Notes: generated from the letters alone by a model not told the origin. A stretch of DNA of 46,766 bases from Accumulibacter sp. (GCF_023806635.1 NZ_JAMTDQ010000112.1:3007-49772); one strand, 5' to 3'. Positions 18,102 to 29,645 are shown, counted from the stretch's first letter. Translations and numbers: made by a program.

Positions 18102-20138
18102 TCAAACCTCCGCGGCGAAGTCCACGAGGGTCGCGCCGTCGGCGACCTGATCGCCGGCCGCGTAGCAGAAAGCGCGCACGCAGCCGTTCATCGGTGCTGT
18201 GATCGTGTGCTCCATCTTCATCGCTTCGAGAATCAACAGCGGCGCGCCTTTCTCGACCTGCTGCCCCGGCGCTGCCAGCACGGCGACGATCCTGCCCGGC
18301 ATCGGTGCCGTCAGACCGCCGCCCTGGGCGCCGCCGGCCTCGACGAGATGCAGCGGATCGTCACGCAGGATGACGTAGTTGGTGCCATCGAGAAAGACGT
18401 GCCGTTTCAGCTCCTGCTTCTCGTTGACGGCGATGACGCTGGCGATCAGTCGGCGGTCGTCGAGTTCGACCGCCAGCTGACCGGCAAACTGCCCGCTGTC
18501 GATGAAGCGGCCGCGGGCGAGGACCGACTCGCCGCCCAGTGTCAGCCGCCAGCCATCGCCTTCGTAAGCGACCAGCACCTCGTAACGGGCCTCGGCGAAG
18601 CGGTAGCTGAGCGTGCGGCGCGGGCGCAGGTTGAGTCGCCAGCCATCGTGCAGGCTCCATGGTGACCATGGGTCCCCCGATCGACCGGCACTGGCCAGCG
18701 CAGCAGCGTGCTCGCGCAGCAGGCCGGCTACGGCAGCGACGAAGAAGACGCTGCTGGAGGGCTCGCTGCGGACCGGAAAGAGGAAACTGCGGCTGCGCTC
18801 GATGAGGCCGGTATCGAGATCGGCCTTGACGAACGCCGGACAGGCGATCAGGCGCGAGAGGAAATCGACGTTGGTGCTGACGCCGACGATGCGGTAATCG
18901 GCGAGAGCCTGCCGCATGCGTGCCAGTGCTGCGTGACGGTCCACGTCCCAGACGATCAGCTTGGCGATCATCGGGTCGTAGAAGGGACTGATCTCGTCAC
19001 CCTGCTCGACTCCCGTGTCCACGCGCACATTGAGGCTCTCGGCCGGACGTGCGAGGTGCAGCAGGCGTCCCGTCGACGGCAGGAACTCCTGCTCGGGATT
19101 CTCGGCGTAGATCCGCGCCTCGAGCGCATGGCCGCGAATGTCGAGCTGATCCTGGCGCATCGGCAGGCGCTCACCGCTGGCGATGCGCAACTGCCACTCG
19201 ACGAGGTCCTGGCCGGTGATCATCTCGGTCACCGGGTGCTCGACCTGCAGGCGGGTGTTCATCTCCATGAAGTAGAAGCTGCCCTCCTGGGGAAATTCGT
19301 CGCTGGCGATGAACTCGACCGTGCCGGCGCCGACATAACCGACCGCCAGCGCCGCATCGACTGCCGCCCGCCCCATCGCTGCCCGCCGCTCGGCAGTCAT
19401 GCCCGGCGCAGGCGCCTCCTCGACGACCTTCTGGTGCCGGCGCTGCACCGAACAGTCGCGCTCGAAGAGATGAACGCAGTTGCCGTGCGAGTCGGCGAAT
19501 ACCTGGATCTCGATGTGTCGCGCATGGCGCAGATACTTCTCGATCAGCACCTGCCCATTGCCGAAGGCCGCGTTCGCCTCACGCCGGCACGAGGCGAGGG
19601 CACCGGCAAAATCGGCGCCACGTTCGACCAGCCGCATTCCCTTGCCACCACCGCCGGCGGTGGCCTTGATCAGCACCGGATAACCGATCGCATCGGCCCG
19701 TTGCCGCAGGAAGTCGGCATCCTGCTCGTCGCCGTGGTAGCCCGGAGTCAGGGGCACGCCGGCAGCCGCGAGCAGGTTCTTCGCCGCCGACTTCGAGCCC
19801 ATGGCGCGGATGGCTGCCGCCGGCGGACCGATGAAGACGATGCCGGCGGCGGCGCAGGCATCGGCGAAGGTGTCGTTCTCCGACAGGAAGCCATAGCCCG
19901 GGTGGATCGCCTGCGCGGCGCTGCGTGCGGCGGCGTCGAGAATCCGCTCGCCGACGAGGTAGGACTCGCGCGCCACTGCCGGCCCGATGCCCACCGCCTC
20001 GTCGGCGAGGCGGACATGGCGGGCGTTGGCGTCGGCCTCGGAATAGACGGCAACCGTGCGCACCCCCATGCGACGGGCCGTGCGGATCACGCGACAGGCG
20101 ATCTCGCCGCGGTTGGCAATCAGAATCTTGCTGAACAT
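18102..20138 (-). CDS. liuD: Methylcrotonyl-CoA carboxylase, biotin-containing alpha subunit
   Basis: Carries biotin carboxylase and biotin carrier domains and, with LiuB, converts 3-methylcrotonyl-CoA to 3-methylglutaconyl-CoA using ATP and bicarbonate. The product is 678 residues. The biotin carboxylase part (about 1-450) begins MFSKILIANRGEIACRVIRT and includes the ATP-grasp glycine loop KATAGGGGKGMRLV and EMNTRLQVEHPVTEMITG. A linker domain follows, and the biotinyl motif EAMKMEH places the modified lysine at 641. Neighbours liuB, liuC and liuE separate it from acetyl- or propionyl-CoA carboxylases. It starts nine bases after liuC. Confidence 0.96.
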   Translation of the reverse strand: MFSKILIANRGEIACRVIRTARRMGVRTVAVYSEADANARHVRLADEAVGIGPAVARESYLVGERILDAAARSAAQAIHPGYGFLSENDTFADACAAAGIVFIGPPAAAIRAMGSKSAAKNLLAAAGVPLTPGYHGDEQDADFLRQRADAIGYPVLIKATAGGGGKGMRLVERGADFAGALASCRREANAAFGNGQVLIEKYLRHARHIEIQVFADSHGNCVHLFERDCSVQRRHQKVVEEAPAPGMTAERRAAMGRAAVDAALAVGYVGAGTVEFIASDEFPQEGSFYFMEMNTRLQVEHPVTEMITGQDLVEWQLRIASGERLPMRQDQLDIRGHALEARIYAENPEQEFLPSTGRLLHLARPAESLNVRVDTGVEQGDEISPFYDPMIAKLIVWDVDRHAALARMRQALADYRIVGVSTNVDFLSRLIACPAFVKADLDTGLIERSRSFLFPVRSEPSSSVFFVAAVAGLLREHAAALASAGRSGDPWSPWSLHDGWRLNLRPRRTLSYRFAEARYEVLVAYEGDGWRLTLGGESVLARGRFIDSGQFAGQLAVELDDRRLIASVIAVNEKQELKRHVFLDGTNYVILRDDPLHLVEAGGAQGGGLTAPMPGRIVAVLAAPGQQVEKGAPLLILEAMKMEHTITAPMNGCVRAFCYAAGDQVADGATLVDFAAEV

Positions 20139-20147
20139 TCGGCCCCC

Positions 20148-20942
20148 TCAGTCGGCGAGCCAGTTGGGTGGCCGCTTATCGAGGAAGGCGGCGAGCCCTT
20201 CCCTCCCCTCGTCGCTGGCGCGCACCCGCGTGATTCGCTGTGTCGTCTCGGCGATGGTCTCGGCATCGATCGGCTGCCCGGCGACGACGCGGATCAGCGC
20301 CTTGCATTCCGCCTGTGCGCTCGGCCCGTTGGCCAGCAGGGTCTCGACGATCTCGGCGATCGCTTCATCGAGTTCCTCGTCGCCCGGGACGAGTTCGTGC
20401 AGCAGGCCGATGCGGTAGGCTTCGGCAGCGGAAAAACGCTCGGCGGTGAGCATGTAGCGCCGGCTGTGGCGCTCGCCGATCGCTGCCAGCACGTACGGGC
20501 TGATCACCGCCGGGACGATGCCCAGCTTGACCTCGCTGAGGGCGAAGATCGCGTCGTAGGTACCGACCGCCAGATCGCAGGCGGCGATCAGGCCAACGCC
20601 GCCACCGTACGCCGCTCCCTGGACGCGGGCGATCGTCGGCTTCGGCAACTCGTTCAACGTCATCAGGAGCTCTGCGAGCCGACTGGCATCGAGCAGGTTC
20701 TCCTCGGGCGTGTAGCCGGCGGCCCGCTTCATCCAGTTGAGATCGGCGCCGGCACAGAAACTCCTGCCGGTCGACGAGAGGACGACGACACGCACCCGTG
20801 AATCGGCGGCAAGTTGTCGCAGACCGGCTGTGATCTCGACGATCAGCTCCTCGTCGAATGCGTTGTGACGCTGCGCCCGATTCAGCGTCAGGATGCCGAC
20901 GCCGCCGTCGACCTCCGTGATGATCGATCGATAATCGCTCAT
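20148..20942 (-). CDS. liuC: Methylglutaconyl-CoA hydratase (enoyl-CoA hydratase family)
   Basis: Hydrates 3-methylglutaconyl-CoA to HMG-CoA. The crotonase-fold product is 264 residues from ATG 20942. It shows LTLNRAQRHNAFDEELI, the oxyanion-hole segments GRSFCAGADLNWMK (about 59-72) and VQGAAYGGGVGLIAACDLAV, and SEVKLGIVPAVISPYVLAAIG with the acidic catalytic position. Substrate specificity is inferred from position between the two carboxylase subunit genes. The open frame extends upstream into liuB in another register, which is spurious. Eight bases separate it from liuB. Confidence 0.94.
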   Translation of the reverse strand: MSDYRSIITEVDGGVGILTLNRAQRHNAFDEELIVEITAGLRQLAADSRVRVVVLSSTGRSFCAGADLNWMKRAAGYTPEENLLDASRLAELLMTLNELPKPTIARVQGAAYGGGVGLIAACDLAVGTYDAIFALSEVKLGIVPAVISPYVLAAIGERHSRRYMLTAERFSAAEAYRIGLLHELVPGDEELDEAIAEIVETLLANGPSAQAECKALIRVVAGQPIDAETIAETTQRITRVRASDEGREGLAAFLDKRPPNWLAD

Positions 20943-20950
20943 GGCTGGCC

Positions 20951-22569
<1,619 letters not shown>

Positions 22570-22570
<1 letters not shown>

Positions 22571-23172
22571 CAGAAGCCTCCGCTGGCGAGCCAGCGCTCG
22601 ATCTGCGGCAGGCGATCTGCGCCAAAGAACGGTTCGCCATCAACGACGATGTATGGCGAGCCAAAGACCCCTCGCGTGATCGCCGCCTCGCACTCGGCCT
22701 TCAGGCGATCCTTCAGCGCCTGGCCTGCGAGCGCGTCGGCCAGTGCAGTGCGATCGACCTTCTGTTCGGCGGCGATGTCGAGCACCACAGCCATGTCCGA
22801 GACGTCGCGCCCCTCGGTGTACAGGCTGCGGAAGACGGCGTGCGCAAACATGCGTGCCGCCGCACAATCCTGATCGTGCAACCAGTAGTAGGCGCGCGCG
22901 GCGTGCTGCGTGCTCAGCGGGAAGTGCTTCGGGTGCTCGTAGGGGACGTCGAGGAAGCGCGCCGAACGCGCGAAGTCATGCAGCGAGTACGTTCCCTTCA
23001 GCGGAATGCTGGTCAGCGGTGCGCCACCGGTCTGCCGGAAGACGACACCGAGCAGGATCGGCCGCCATTTCACCCTGCGGTCATGGCGGGCGGCCAGATC
23101 GTCGATCTTCGCCGAAGCCAGGTAGCCGTAAGGCGAGGAGAAATCGAAGTAGAAGTCGATCGCTTGCGACAT
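22570..23172 (-). CDS. DsbA-family oxidoreductase, 2-hydroxychromene-2-carboxylate isomerase-like
   Basis: Kappa-GST/DsbA-fold protein. Members isomerise 2-hydroxychromene-2-carboxylate in naphthalene catabolism using glutathione, but many homologues in fatty-acid and amino-acid gene clusters have unknown substrates. The 200-residue product begins [20 protein letters not shown], with serine replacing the DsbA cysteine as in HCCA isomerases, and has [28 protein letters not shown] at the end with the cis-proline loop. No aromatic-degradation genes are nearby, so the naphthalene role is unlikely; a role in the liu pathway is inference from packing against liuB. Confidence 0.82.
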
Positions 23173-23262
23173 GATGAATCCTTGACAGTTATCAGGCGGC
23201 CGCTCTGCCACGCTGCCGGCGCGGCGCGATCGGTGCGGCAACGCTGATGGCAGCGGCCGATC

Positions 23263-24399
23263 TCATTCGCCAGCGACGGCACGCCCGATCACCAGGCGCT
23301 GGATGTCGTTGGCCCCCTCGTAGATCTGGCAAACCCGCACGTCACGATAGATCCGCTCGACCGGAAAATCGCTGACGTAGCCATAGCCGCCGAGGATCTG
23401 GATCGCGTCCGAGCAGACCCGCTCGGCCATTTCCGAGGCAAACATCTTGGCCATCGACGCTTCCTTGAGGCACGGCCTGCCGGCGTCCTTGAAGGTCGCG
23501 GCGCGCCACACGAGCAGCCGTGCTGCATCGATCTGCGTCGCCATGTCGGCGAGGCGGAAGCTGACTGCCTGGTGCTCGATGATCGGCTTGCCGAAGGTTT
23601 CGCGCTCACGCGCATACTGCACCGCAGCCTCGAAGGCGGCGCGCGCCATCCCGACCGACTGGGCGGCGATGCCGATGCGGCCGGCCTCGAGGTTGGACAG
23701 CGCGATGCGGTAGCCGTCACCTTCCCGCCCAAGCAGGCAGGAGGCCGGGATGCGGCAGTTCTCGAAGAGGATCTGCGCCGTGTCGGAAGCGCGCTGGCCC
23801 ATCTTCTCCTCGATGCGGGCGACGATGTATCCCGGCGTCTCGGTCGGCACCAGGAAGCACGAGATGCCCTTCTTGCCTGCCGACCGGTCGCTGACCGCAA
23901 AGACGATCGCCACCTGGGCGTACTTGCCGGTGGTGATGAACTGCTTGACACCGTTGAGGACGAAATCGTCGCCGTCCCGGTCGGCGCGGGTGGTGATGGC
24001 GGCGGCGTCGGAGCCGGTATGCGGCTCTGTGAGACAAAAGCAGCCGAGCATCTCGCCACGCGCCAGCGGCTTCAGCCAGTTCTCCTTCTGCTCGTCGCTG
24101 CCATACTTCATCGTGATGCCGCAGGCCAGCGAATTCTGCACGCTGACGATCGTCGACGTCGCGCCATCGCCAGCTGCGATCTCCTCGAGGACGAGAACCA
24201 GCGACATGTAATCCATCCCGGCGCCACCCCACTCCTCGGGGACCACCATGCCGAGCGCGCCGAGTTCGCCCAGTTCGCGCAGCGCCTCGGCAGGAAAGGT
24301 GTGATGGCGATCCCACTCGGCAGCGAAGGGCGCCAGCCGCTCCTGCGCGAAGTCGCGCAGCGAGTCGCGGATCATTTCCTGTTCCTGGGTCAAGATCAT
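23263..24399 (-). CDS. Acyl-CoA dehydrogenase (short/branched-chain type)
   Basis: FAD flavoprotein forming the alpha-beta double bond of an acyl-CoA and passing electrons to ETF. The product is 378 residues. It has [36 protein letters not shown] in the middle domain, [21 protein letters not shown], and [38 protein letters not shown], placing the catalytic glutamate at 361 as in short/medium-chain enzymes and unlike LiuA. Likely substrates are 2-methylbutyryl-, isobutyryl- or butyryl-CoA; sequence alone does not decide. The ATG overlaps the EamA transporter stop (ATGA). The frame is open upstream but does not read as protein of this family. Confidence 0.93.
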   Translation of the reverse strand: MILTQEQEMIRDSLRDFAQERLAPFAAEWDRHHTFPAEALRELGELGALGMVVPEEWGGAGMDYMSLVLVLEEIAAGDGATSTIVSVQNSLACGITMKYGSDEQKENWLKPLARGEMLGCFCLTEPHTGSDAAAITTRADRDGDDFVLNGVKQFITTGKYAQVAIVFAVSDRSAGKKGISCFLVPTETPGYIVARIEEKMGQRASDTAQILFENCRIPASCLLGREGDGYRIALSNLEAGRIGIAAQSVGMARAAFEAAVQYARERETFGKPIIEHQAVSFRLADMATQIDAARLLVWRAATFKDAGRPCLKEASMAKMFASEMAERVCSDAIQILGGYGYVSDFPVERIYRDVRVCQIYEGANDIQRLVIGRAVAGE

Positions 24400-25343
24400 G
24401 CAGTCTTCTCCTTGCTGTGGGCGCCAGCCGCGAGTTGCGCGGCGGCGTGATTGGTCATCAGGACACCGGCGATCACCAATGAACCGCCCGTGAGAACGGC
24501 GATCCCGAGCCGCTCGTGCAGCATCAGCGCACCCAGCAGGACGGCGCTGACCGGGACCAGATTGATGAATGCGGCCGAGCGCGTGGCACCGATCTCCTGC
24601 ACGGCAGCGGCATACCAGGTGAAGGCCAGCGCGACACCGAAAATCCCGAGAAAGGCGATCGAGGTCCAGCTGCGCCAGGTCGTGTCCGCAAGGCTGAACA
24701 GGGTACCCTGCACGAGGGCGGCCGTGGTCAGCATCGTGCAGCCGGTGAGGCTGGCGCCGAAGGTCATCGCCAGCGGCGACAGCGAGCGGGTGGCGCGGCG
24801 GCCAATGAAAGTGTACACCGCCCACAGCAGGCTGCAGCCAATGATCAGCCATTCGCCGCTGCCGATCTGCCCGCTGACGAGAAGCCGCACGTCGCCGTTG
24901 CTGACCACCAGCAGGCAGCCGAACATCGCGACGATGATTCCCGCGGCCCGGAGTGGCGACATCGGCGCGCCGAAGAACAGCCAGTCGCCGGTGGCGACCA
25001 GCACCGGGGTCAACGCGACGACCAGTGCGCCCCTGCCTGCCTCGATCAGCCGCAGGCCGTAAAGGAAGCAGAGGTTGTAGAGGAAGATGCCGCTGGCACC
25101 GAGCGCCACCAGGGTCAGCCAGTCGCTGCGCGACCAGCGCGGCCAGCCTTCACGCTGCACGACGAGGGCGCCGAGCAGCAGCGCGGCGAGCAGGAATCGC
25201 CAGCTCGCCACGGCAAGCGGTGCCGCCTCGCTGACGGCGACCCGGCCGGCGATCCAGGTGGCACCCCAGAGCACGGCGGTGGCGACGAGCTTGAGATAGG
25301 TCGCCGACGGTGCCGCCGCGCGCTGCGCCAAGCTGCTCACCAC
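24396..25343 (-). CDS. EamA/DMT-superfamily transporter
   Basis: Predicted inner-membrane exporter or metabolite transporter with unknown substrate. The roughly 315-residue product contains about ten hydrophobic segments in two EamA repeats: the first opens with [25 protein letters not shown], the second with [26 protein letters not shown] and ends near [33 protein letters not shown]. The start is probably GTG at 25343 or 25340, just after the carbonic anhydrase fusion's stop; the ATG at 25379 would overlap that gene by 32 bases. A role in exporting branched-chain intermediates would be speculation. Confidence 0.88.
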   Translation of the reverse strand: MVSSLAQRAAAPSATYLKLVATAVLWGATWIAGRVAVSEAAPLAVASWRFLLAALLLGALVVQREGWPRWSRSDWLTLVALGASGIFLYNLCFLYGLRLIEAGRGALVVALTPVLVATGDWLFFGAPMSPLRAAGIIVAMFGCLLVVSNGDVRLLVSGQIGSGEWLIIGCSLLWAVYTFIGRRATRSLSPLAMTFGASLTGCTMLTTAALVQGTLFSLADTTWRSWTSIAFLGIFGVALAFTWYAAAVQEIGATRSAAFINLVPVSAVLLGALMLHERLGIAVLTGGSLVIAGVLMTNHAAAQLAAGAHSKEKTA

Positions 25344-25347
25344 GCAC

Positions 25348-26490
25348 TCACTTGGGCAGCGCCTCGAGCGCCAGGCCATAGCTGGCCAGGACGTCCTCAG
25401 GACGATGCACGGTCACCCCGAGATCACGCAGCAGACCGTCGTGCAGGCCATAGATCCAGCCGTGCACGGTCAACGGCTGGCCGCGTTGCCAGGCGTCCTG
25501 GACGACGAAGGTCTGGCAGACGTTGGCGACCTGTTCCAGCACATTGAGCTCGCACAGTCGGTCGTGCCGCCTTTCCGGCGGCAGTTCGTCCACCAGCGCC
25601 AGGTGCTTGTCGTGCACGTCGCGTACATGTCGCAGCCAGATGTCGACCAGGCCGGAACGATCGCGCTGCAGCGCCGCCTTGACGCCGCCGCAGCCGTAGT
25701 GGCCGACGACCATGATGTGCCTCACCTTGAGCACATCGACCGCGAACTGCACGACCGACAGGCAATTGAGGTCGGTATGCACGACGACATTGGCGACGTT
25801 GCGATGCACGAACAACTCGCCCGGCAGCAGGCCACAGATCTCGTTCGCCGGTACGCGCGAATCCGAGCAGCCGATCCAGAGGTACTGCGGCGTCTGCAGG
25901 CGCGACAGCTTGAGGAAGTACTCCGGGTCGATCTGCTGCATGCGGTCGGCCCAGGCACGATTGAAGTCGAACAGGTGGAACAGGTTCTCGGTCGCCACCT
26001 CTTCCGCCGACCAGTTCTCCAGGTCAAGAGCGAGAAACATCGTCCCTTCGAGCGGCGTCTGGTAGTAGGCGGGCGTCTCCTTGAAACCGAGCTCCCGGTA
26101 CAGCTTGACGGCGACACGCATCGCGGGCAGTGTATCGAGCAGCAGCTTGCGGTAACCGATCTCCTTCGCTGCCTTGATCGCAGCCAGCGTCAGATCACGG
26201 CCGACCCCGTAGCCGCGCTGACTCGGTTCGACATAGAGCCGTTTCAGCTCGCAGAGACCTGCCGAAAGCGGGCGAATCGCCACGCAGCCAGCCGCTTGCC
26301 CGTCGCGTTCGGCGTAGAACAGCCGCCCTGCCGGTGGTGCGTACGCCCCGGGCAGCGAAGCCATCTCCTGATCGAAATCCTGGAACGACAGGTCGACGCC
26401 CAGCCAAGCGGCGTAATTGCGGATGAACTGACGCACGTGCTCGAGTTGCACGCCGTCAGCGGCGCTCAGGATTCTCAGCTCGGTAATCAT
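25348..26490 (-). CDS. GNAT acetyltransferase-beta carbonic anhydrase fusion
   Basis: Two enzymes in one 380-residue chain. Residues 1-155 form a GNAT N-acetyltransferase: CELKRLYVEPSQRGYGVGRD (80-99) holds acetyl-CoA-binding motif A, and KLYRELGFKET is the usual late motif. Residues about 165-380 are a Can-type beta carbonic anhydrase closely resembling E. coli Can: WIGCSDSRVPANE with Cys208 and Asp210, FVHRNVANVV, and GHYGCGG with His264 and Cys267, completing the zinc site. The join shows no frameshift or in-frame stop. Acetyl acceptor unknown. Interconversion of CO2 and bicarbonate could feed the biotin carboxylase LiuD in the same cluster; that link is inference. ATG 26490 has GAGG near the start. 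Confidence 0.92.
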   Translation of the reverse strand: MITELRILSAADGVQLEHVRQFIRNYAAWLGVDLSFQDFDQEMASLPGAYAPPAGRLFYAERDGQAAGCVAIRPLSAGLCELKRLYVEPSQRGYGVGRDLTLAAIKAAKEIGYRKLLLDTLPAMRVAVKLYRELGFKETPAYYQTPLEGTMFLALDLENWSAEEVATENLFHLFDFNRAWADRMQQIDPEYFLKLSRLQTPQYLWIGCSDSRVPANEICGLLPGELFVHRNVANVVVHTDLNCLSVVQFAVDVLKVRHIMVVGHYGCGGVKAALQRDRSGLVDIWLRHVRDVHDKHLALVDELPPERRHDRLCELNVLEQVANVCQTFVVQDAWQRGQPLTVHGWIYGLHDGLLRDLGVTVHRPEDVLASYGLALEALPK

Positions 26491-26595
26491 CTCTTTCGAG
26501 GTTCCTTCGGATCATGGGACACGAGGCGTACGGCACGGGCAACGCCGATGGACGGCCGCCGGCCAGCGCACCTGCCCCTCAGGCAGGATGATGCC

Positions 26596-27759
26596 CTACA
26601 GCGTCTCGGCGAACAACTCCCGACCGATCAGCATGCGGCGGATTTCGGAAGTGCCGGCACCGATCTCGTAGAGCTTGGCGTCACGCCACAGGCGGCCCGC
26701 CGGGTAGTCGTTGATGTAGCCGTTGCCACCCAGCACCTGGATCGCCTCGCCGGCCATCCAGGTCGCCTTCTCGGCCGCGTAGAGGATGGCGCCGGCGGCA
26801 TCCTTGCGCGTCGTCTCGCCCCGGTCGCATGCCTGCCCCACCGCGTAGACGTAGGCACGGCAGACGTTGAAGGTGGTGTACATGTCGGCGATCTTGCCCT
26901 GCATCAGCTGGAACTCGCCGATCGGCTGGCCAAACTGCCGGCGATCATGCACATAGGGCAGGACGAGGTCGATCGCCGCCGCCATGATTCCCAGCGGACC
27001 ACCGGCCAGCACGGCGCGTTCGTAGTCGAGACCGCTCATCAGCACACGCACGCCGCCGTTCGGCTGGCCGAGGACGTTGTCCTCCGGCACTTCGCAGTCG
27101 TCGAAGAACAGCGGGTAGGTGTTCGAGCCGCGCATGCCGAGCTTGTCCAGCTTGGCACCGCAGGAGAAGCCCTTCATTCCCTTCTCGACCAGGAAGGCGG
27201 TGATGCCGCGCGCACCGGCATCGACGTCGGTCTTGGCATACACCACCAGCGTGTCGGCATCGCCGCCGTTGGTGATCCACATCTTGCCGCCGTTGAGGAC
27301 GAAGCGGTCACCGCGGCGATCGGCGCGCAGTTGCATGCCGACGACGTCCGATCCGGCGTTCGCCTCGGACATGGCGAGCGCGCCGACGTGCTCGCCCGAG
27401 ATCAGCTTCGGCAGGAAGCGTGCCTTCTGCGCCGACGTTCCGTTGCGGCAGATCTGGTTCACGCAGAGGTTCGAATGTGCGCCGTAGGACAGCGCGACAC
27501 TGGCCGATGCGCGCGAAATCTCCTCCATGGCGATGATGTGCGCCAGATAGCCGAGGCCGCTGCCACCGTACTCCTCGTCGGCGGTGATGCCGAGCAGGCC
27601 CATTTCACCCATCTGGCGCCAGAGATCGGCTGGGAACAGATTGTCGCGGTCGATGGCCTCGGCGCGCGGTGCGATCTCGCCAGCGGCAAAACTGCGCACG
27701 CTGCTGCGCAGCAGGTCGATCGTCTCACCGTGGGCAAAACTGAGACTCGGATATTCCAT
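26596..27759 (-). CDS. liuA: Isovaleryl-CoA dehydrogenase
   Basis: Oxidises isovaleryl-CoA to 3-methylcrotonyl-CoA, the first committed step of the liu pathway. From ATG 27759, with AAGGAG eight bases upstream, the product is 387 residues. The catalytic base is in the isovaleryl/long-chain position: [17 protein letters not shown] carries Glu247, while the usual C-terminal glutamate site reads [13 protein letters not shown] with glycine/alanine, the hallmark of isovaleryl-CoA dehydrogenase. [13 protein letters not shown] and [22 protein letters not shown] are also typical. About 105 bases separate it from the downstream fusion gene, so an additional promoter there is possible. Confidence 0.95.
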   Translation of the reverse strand: MEYPSLSFAHGETIDLLRSSVRSFAAGEIAPRAEAIDRDNLFPADLWRQMGEMGLLGITADEEYGGSGLGYLAHIIAMEEISRASASVALSYGAHSNLCVNQICRNGTSAQKARFLPKLISGEHVGALAMSEANAGSDVVGMQLRADRRGDRFVLNGGKMWITNGGDADTLVVYAKTDVDAGARGITAFLVEKGMKGFSCGAKLDKLGMRGSNTYPLFFDDCEVPEDNVLGQPNGGVRVLMSGLDYERAVLAGGPLGIMAAAIDLVLPYVHDRRQFGQPIGEFQLMQGKIADMYTTFNVCRAYVYAVGQACDRGETTRKDAAGAILYAAEKATWMAGEAIQVLGGNGYINDYPAGRLWRDAKLYEIGAGTSEIRRMLIGRELFAETL

Positions 27760-27894
27760 TTCTCTGGCTCCTTGGTCGGGCTTGGTGCACCTGCCGCAGG
27801 CGCGGCGCAAGCGCTTCGTCGCCGGTCACCCGGCAATGGGCGGCGGCATGGGTGATGAAAGAACTCGTTGCGGCCGTCGTCCGCTCTTCGTGCA

Positions 27895-28368
27895 TCAGCC
27901 TGCCGAGCGCTGACCCGGCGGTTCCTTGCGGCCGTGGACGGCGATGATCGTCTGCTGCATGAGCGCGCAGGCGGTCTTCCGGCCAAGACTGACCGCCAGG
28001 ACCTCGGCTCGCGTGACGATCAGTGTCCGCCCGTAGCGGACCACGGATCCCTCGGCGATCAGCAATTCCCCTTCGGCAGGTGCCAGCAGGTTCAGCTTGT
28101 ACTCGACGGTCAACACCTCGGTTTCGGCCCCGGTCAAGGTGCTGGCGGCATAGCCGGCCGCCGAATCGGCGATCATCCCGACGACGCCGCCGTGGACGTA
28201 GCCATGTTGCTGCGTGATATCCACTCTGCGCGGCAGATGGATCTCGGTGTAGCCAGGTTCGATCACCGGCATGCGCGCACCGATCAGGGCCATCGCCGGC
28301 TGGCGCGCGAAACTGGCCCGTACACGCTCGGCGAAGCACGGGTCCAGCGGCTTGTGCAGGCGCGTCAT
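27895..28368 (-). CDS. PaaI-like hotdog-fold thioesterase
   Basis: Probable acyl-CoA thioesterase. The 157-residue product has the signature QQHGYVHGGVVGMIADSAAGYAA (about 53-75), in which the HGG-x(4)-D pattern supplies catalytic residues, followed by the beta-strand LTVEYKLNLLAPAEGELLIAEG. No membrane segment. It is the first gene of the long leftward cluster, 135 bases upstream of liuA, and could salvage CoA from stalled pathway intermediates; that role is inferred from position. Start ATG 28368 is followed by MTRLHKPLDPCF. Confidence 0.87.
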   Translation of the reverse strand: MTRLHKPLDPCFAERVRASFARQPAMALIGARMPVIEPGYTEIHLPRRVDITQQHGYVHGGVVGMIADSAAGYAASTLTGAETEVLTVEYKLNLLAPAEGELLIAEGSVVRYGRTLIVTRAEVLAVSLGRKTACALMQQTIIAVHGRKEPPGQRSAG

Positions 28369-28571
28369 TCAGCCCGCCAGCAAGGGCCTGGCGATGATCA
28401 TCGCCAACTCGGCGATGGCGCGTGTGGCGGGATGTTCCAATGGCGGATGGCTTCCGATGGGATCGATTGTACAATGCAGCGCGAACGAGGCCTCGCAGTC
28501 TCCGGCATCACGCATCACGCCCAGACTTGGGCAGTTTATAGATTTCAGCGCTTTTTACAATCCGCCTGCCG
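28369..28571. other. Divergent intergenic region between the thioesterase and MBL hydrolase genes
   Basis: Both flanking genes are transcribed outward, so this 203-base gap must hold two promoters, one of which may drive the whole liu region. It contains the AT-rich stretch GCAGTTTATAGATTTC (28531-28546) and two TACAAT hexamers (around 28469 and 28556) that could be -10 elements. Clear -35 partners with normal spacing were not found. No regulator such as the MerR-type LiuR is encoded nearby. Confidence 0.4.
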
Positions 28572-29645
28572 ATGCCGCTCGACTACCCCATTGCCGCCCC
28601 GCCCGCCGCCTGCGAGATCTTCCCCATCGCCACTGGGGTTCACTGGTTGCGCATGCCGCTGCCCTTTGCGCTGGACCACATCAACCTCTGGCTGCTGGAG
28701 GATGGCGCGGGCTGGACCATCATCGACACCGGTTTCGGCCTCGACAGGGTCAAGGAGTGCTGGCTGGCGATCCTCGCAGGCCTGACCCAGGGGAACCGCG
28801 GCAGCCGGATCACTCGCATCATCATCACCCACTTCCATCCCGATCATCTCGGACTTGCCGCCTGGCTACAGGAACGCACCGCTGCGGCGGTGTGGATGAC
28901 CGTCGGTGAGTACCTGACGGCGCATGCAGTCTGGCACGAAGTGGGCGGACACGGCAATCCGGCCATGCTGCGCCAGTTTCGCGCGCACGGGCTCGACGAG
29001 GAGCGCTGTGTCGCGCTCGAGCGCCGCAGCGGTGCCTACAACCGCGGCGTTCCGACACTGCCACAGCAATATCGCCGTCTGTTCGATGGCGACGAACTGT
29101 GCATCGGCGGACAGCGATGGCAAGTGCGGGTCGGCTACGGCCACTCGCCCGAACACGCCGCACTGTACAGTCCGGACCTCGGCATCCTGATCTCCGGGGA
29201 CATGCTGCTGCCGACGATCTCGACGAACATCAGCGTCTTTGCCGTCACTCCCGAGGCCGATTCGCTGGCCGACTACCTGCAGTCGATCGACCGCTACCGC
29301 GCTCTGCCGCCCTGCACGCTCGTCCTGCCTTCGCACGGACTGCCGTTCCACGGTATCGCGGAGCGGGTCGATGCCCTGCACGCCCACCACGAAGACCGCC
29401 TGCGCCTGCTCGAAGAGAACTGCCGGACGCCGCGCAGCGCTGCCGATCTGTTGCCGACGCTGTTCGAGCGCGAGCTGGACGCGCATCAGACGATGTTTGC
29501 CATGGGAGAAGCGATCGCCCACCTCAACCGACTCGAGCATGCAGGACGAGTGACGCGCAGCGAGGAAAGCGATGGTCGCATCGTTTTCCTCGCCAGCGAC
29601 AGGCTGCCGGCGACCCGGGGGAGCCTGACAGCGGCAACCGACTAG
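28572..29645 (+). CDS. MBL-fold hydrolase with winged-helix C-terminus
   Basis: Metallo-beta-lactamase-fold hydrolase of unknown substrate. The 357-residue product has IIITHFHPDHLGLAAWL (His87, His89, Asp91, His92), YGHSPEHAALYSPDLGILISGDMLLP and VLPSHGLPFHG, giving a full dinuclear metal site. The C-terminal portion (about 275-345) looks like the winged-helix tail seen in LACTB2-type proteins, ending with HLNRLEHAGRVTRSEESDGRIVF. It is a different subfamily from the MBL protein at 15810 and is divergent from the liu cluster. Confidence 0.87.
   Translation: MPLDYPIAAPPAACEIFPIATGVHWLRMPLPFALDHINLWLLEDGAGWTIIDTGFGLDRVKECWLAILAGLTQGNRGSRITRIIITHFHPDHLGLAAWLQERTAAAVWMTVGEYLTAHAVWHEVGGHGNPAMLRQFRAHGLDEERCVALERRSGAYNRGVPTLPQQYRRLFDGDELCIGGQRWQVRVGYGHSPEHAALYSPDLGILISGDMLLPTISTNISVFAVTPEADSLADYLQSIDRYRALPPCTLVLPSHGLPFHGIAERVDALHAHHEDRLRLLEENCRTPRSAADLLPTLFERELDAHQTMFAMGEAIAHLNRLEHAGRVTRSEESDGRIVFLASDRLPATRGSLTAATD

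Noticed and set aside
18708-20801. Plus-strand open frame of about 700 codons
   Set aside because: It is antisense to liuD and liuC, which have full motifs; no ribosome binding site or recognisable domain.
25405-27855. Plus-strand open frame of about 800 codons
   Set aside because: It is antisense to the GNAT-carbonic anhydrase and liuA genes, both well supported.
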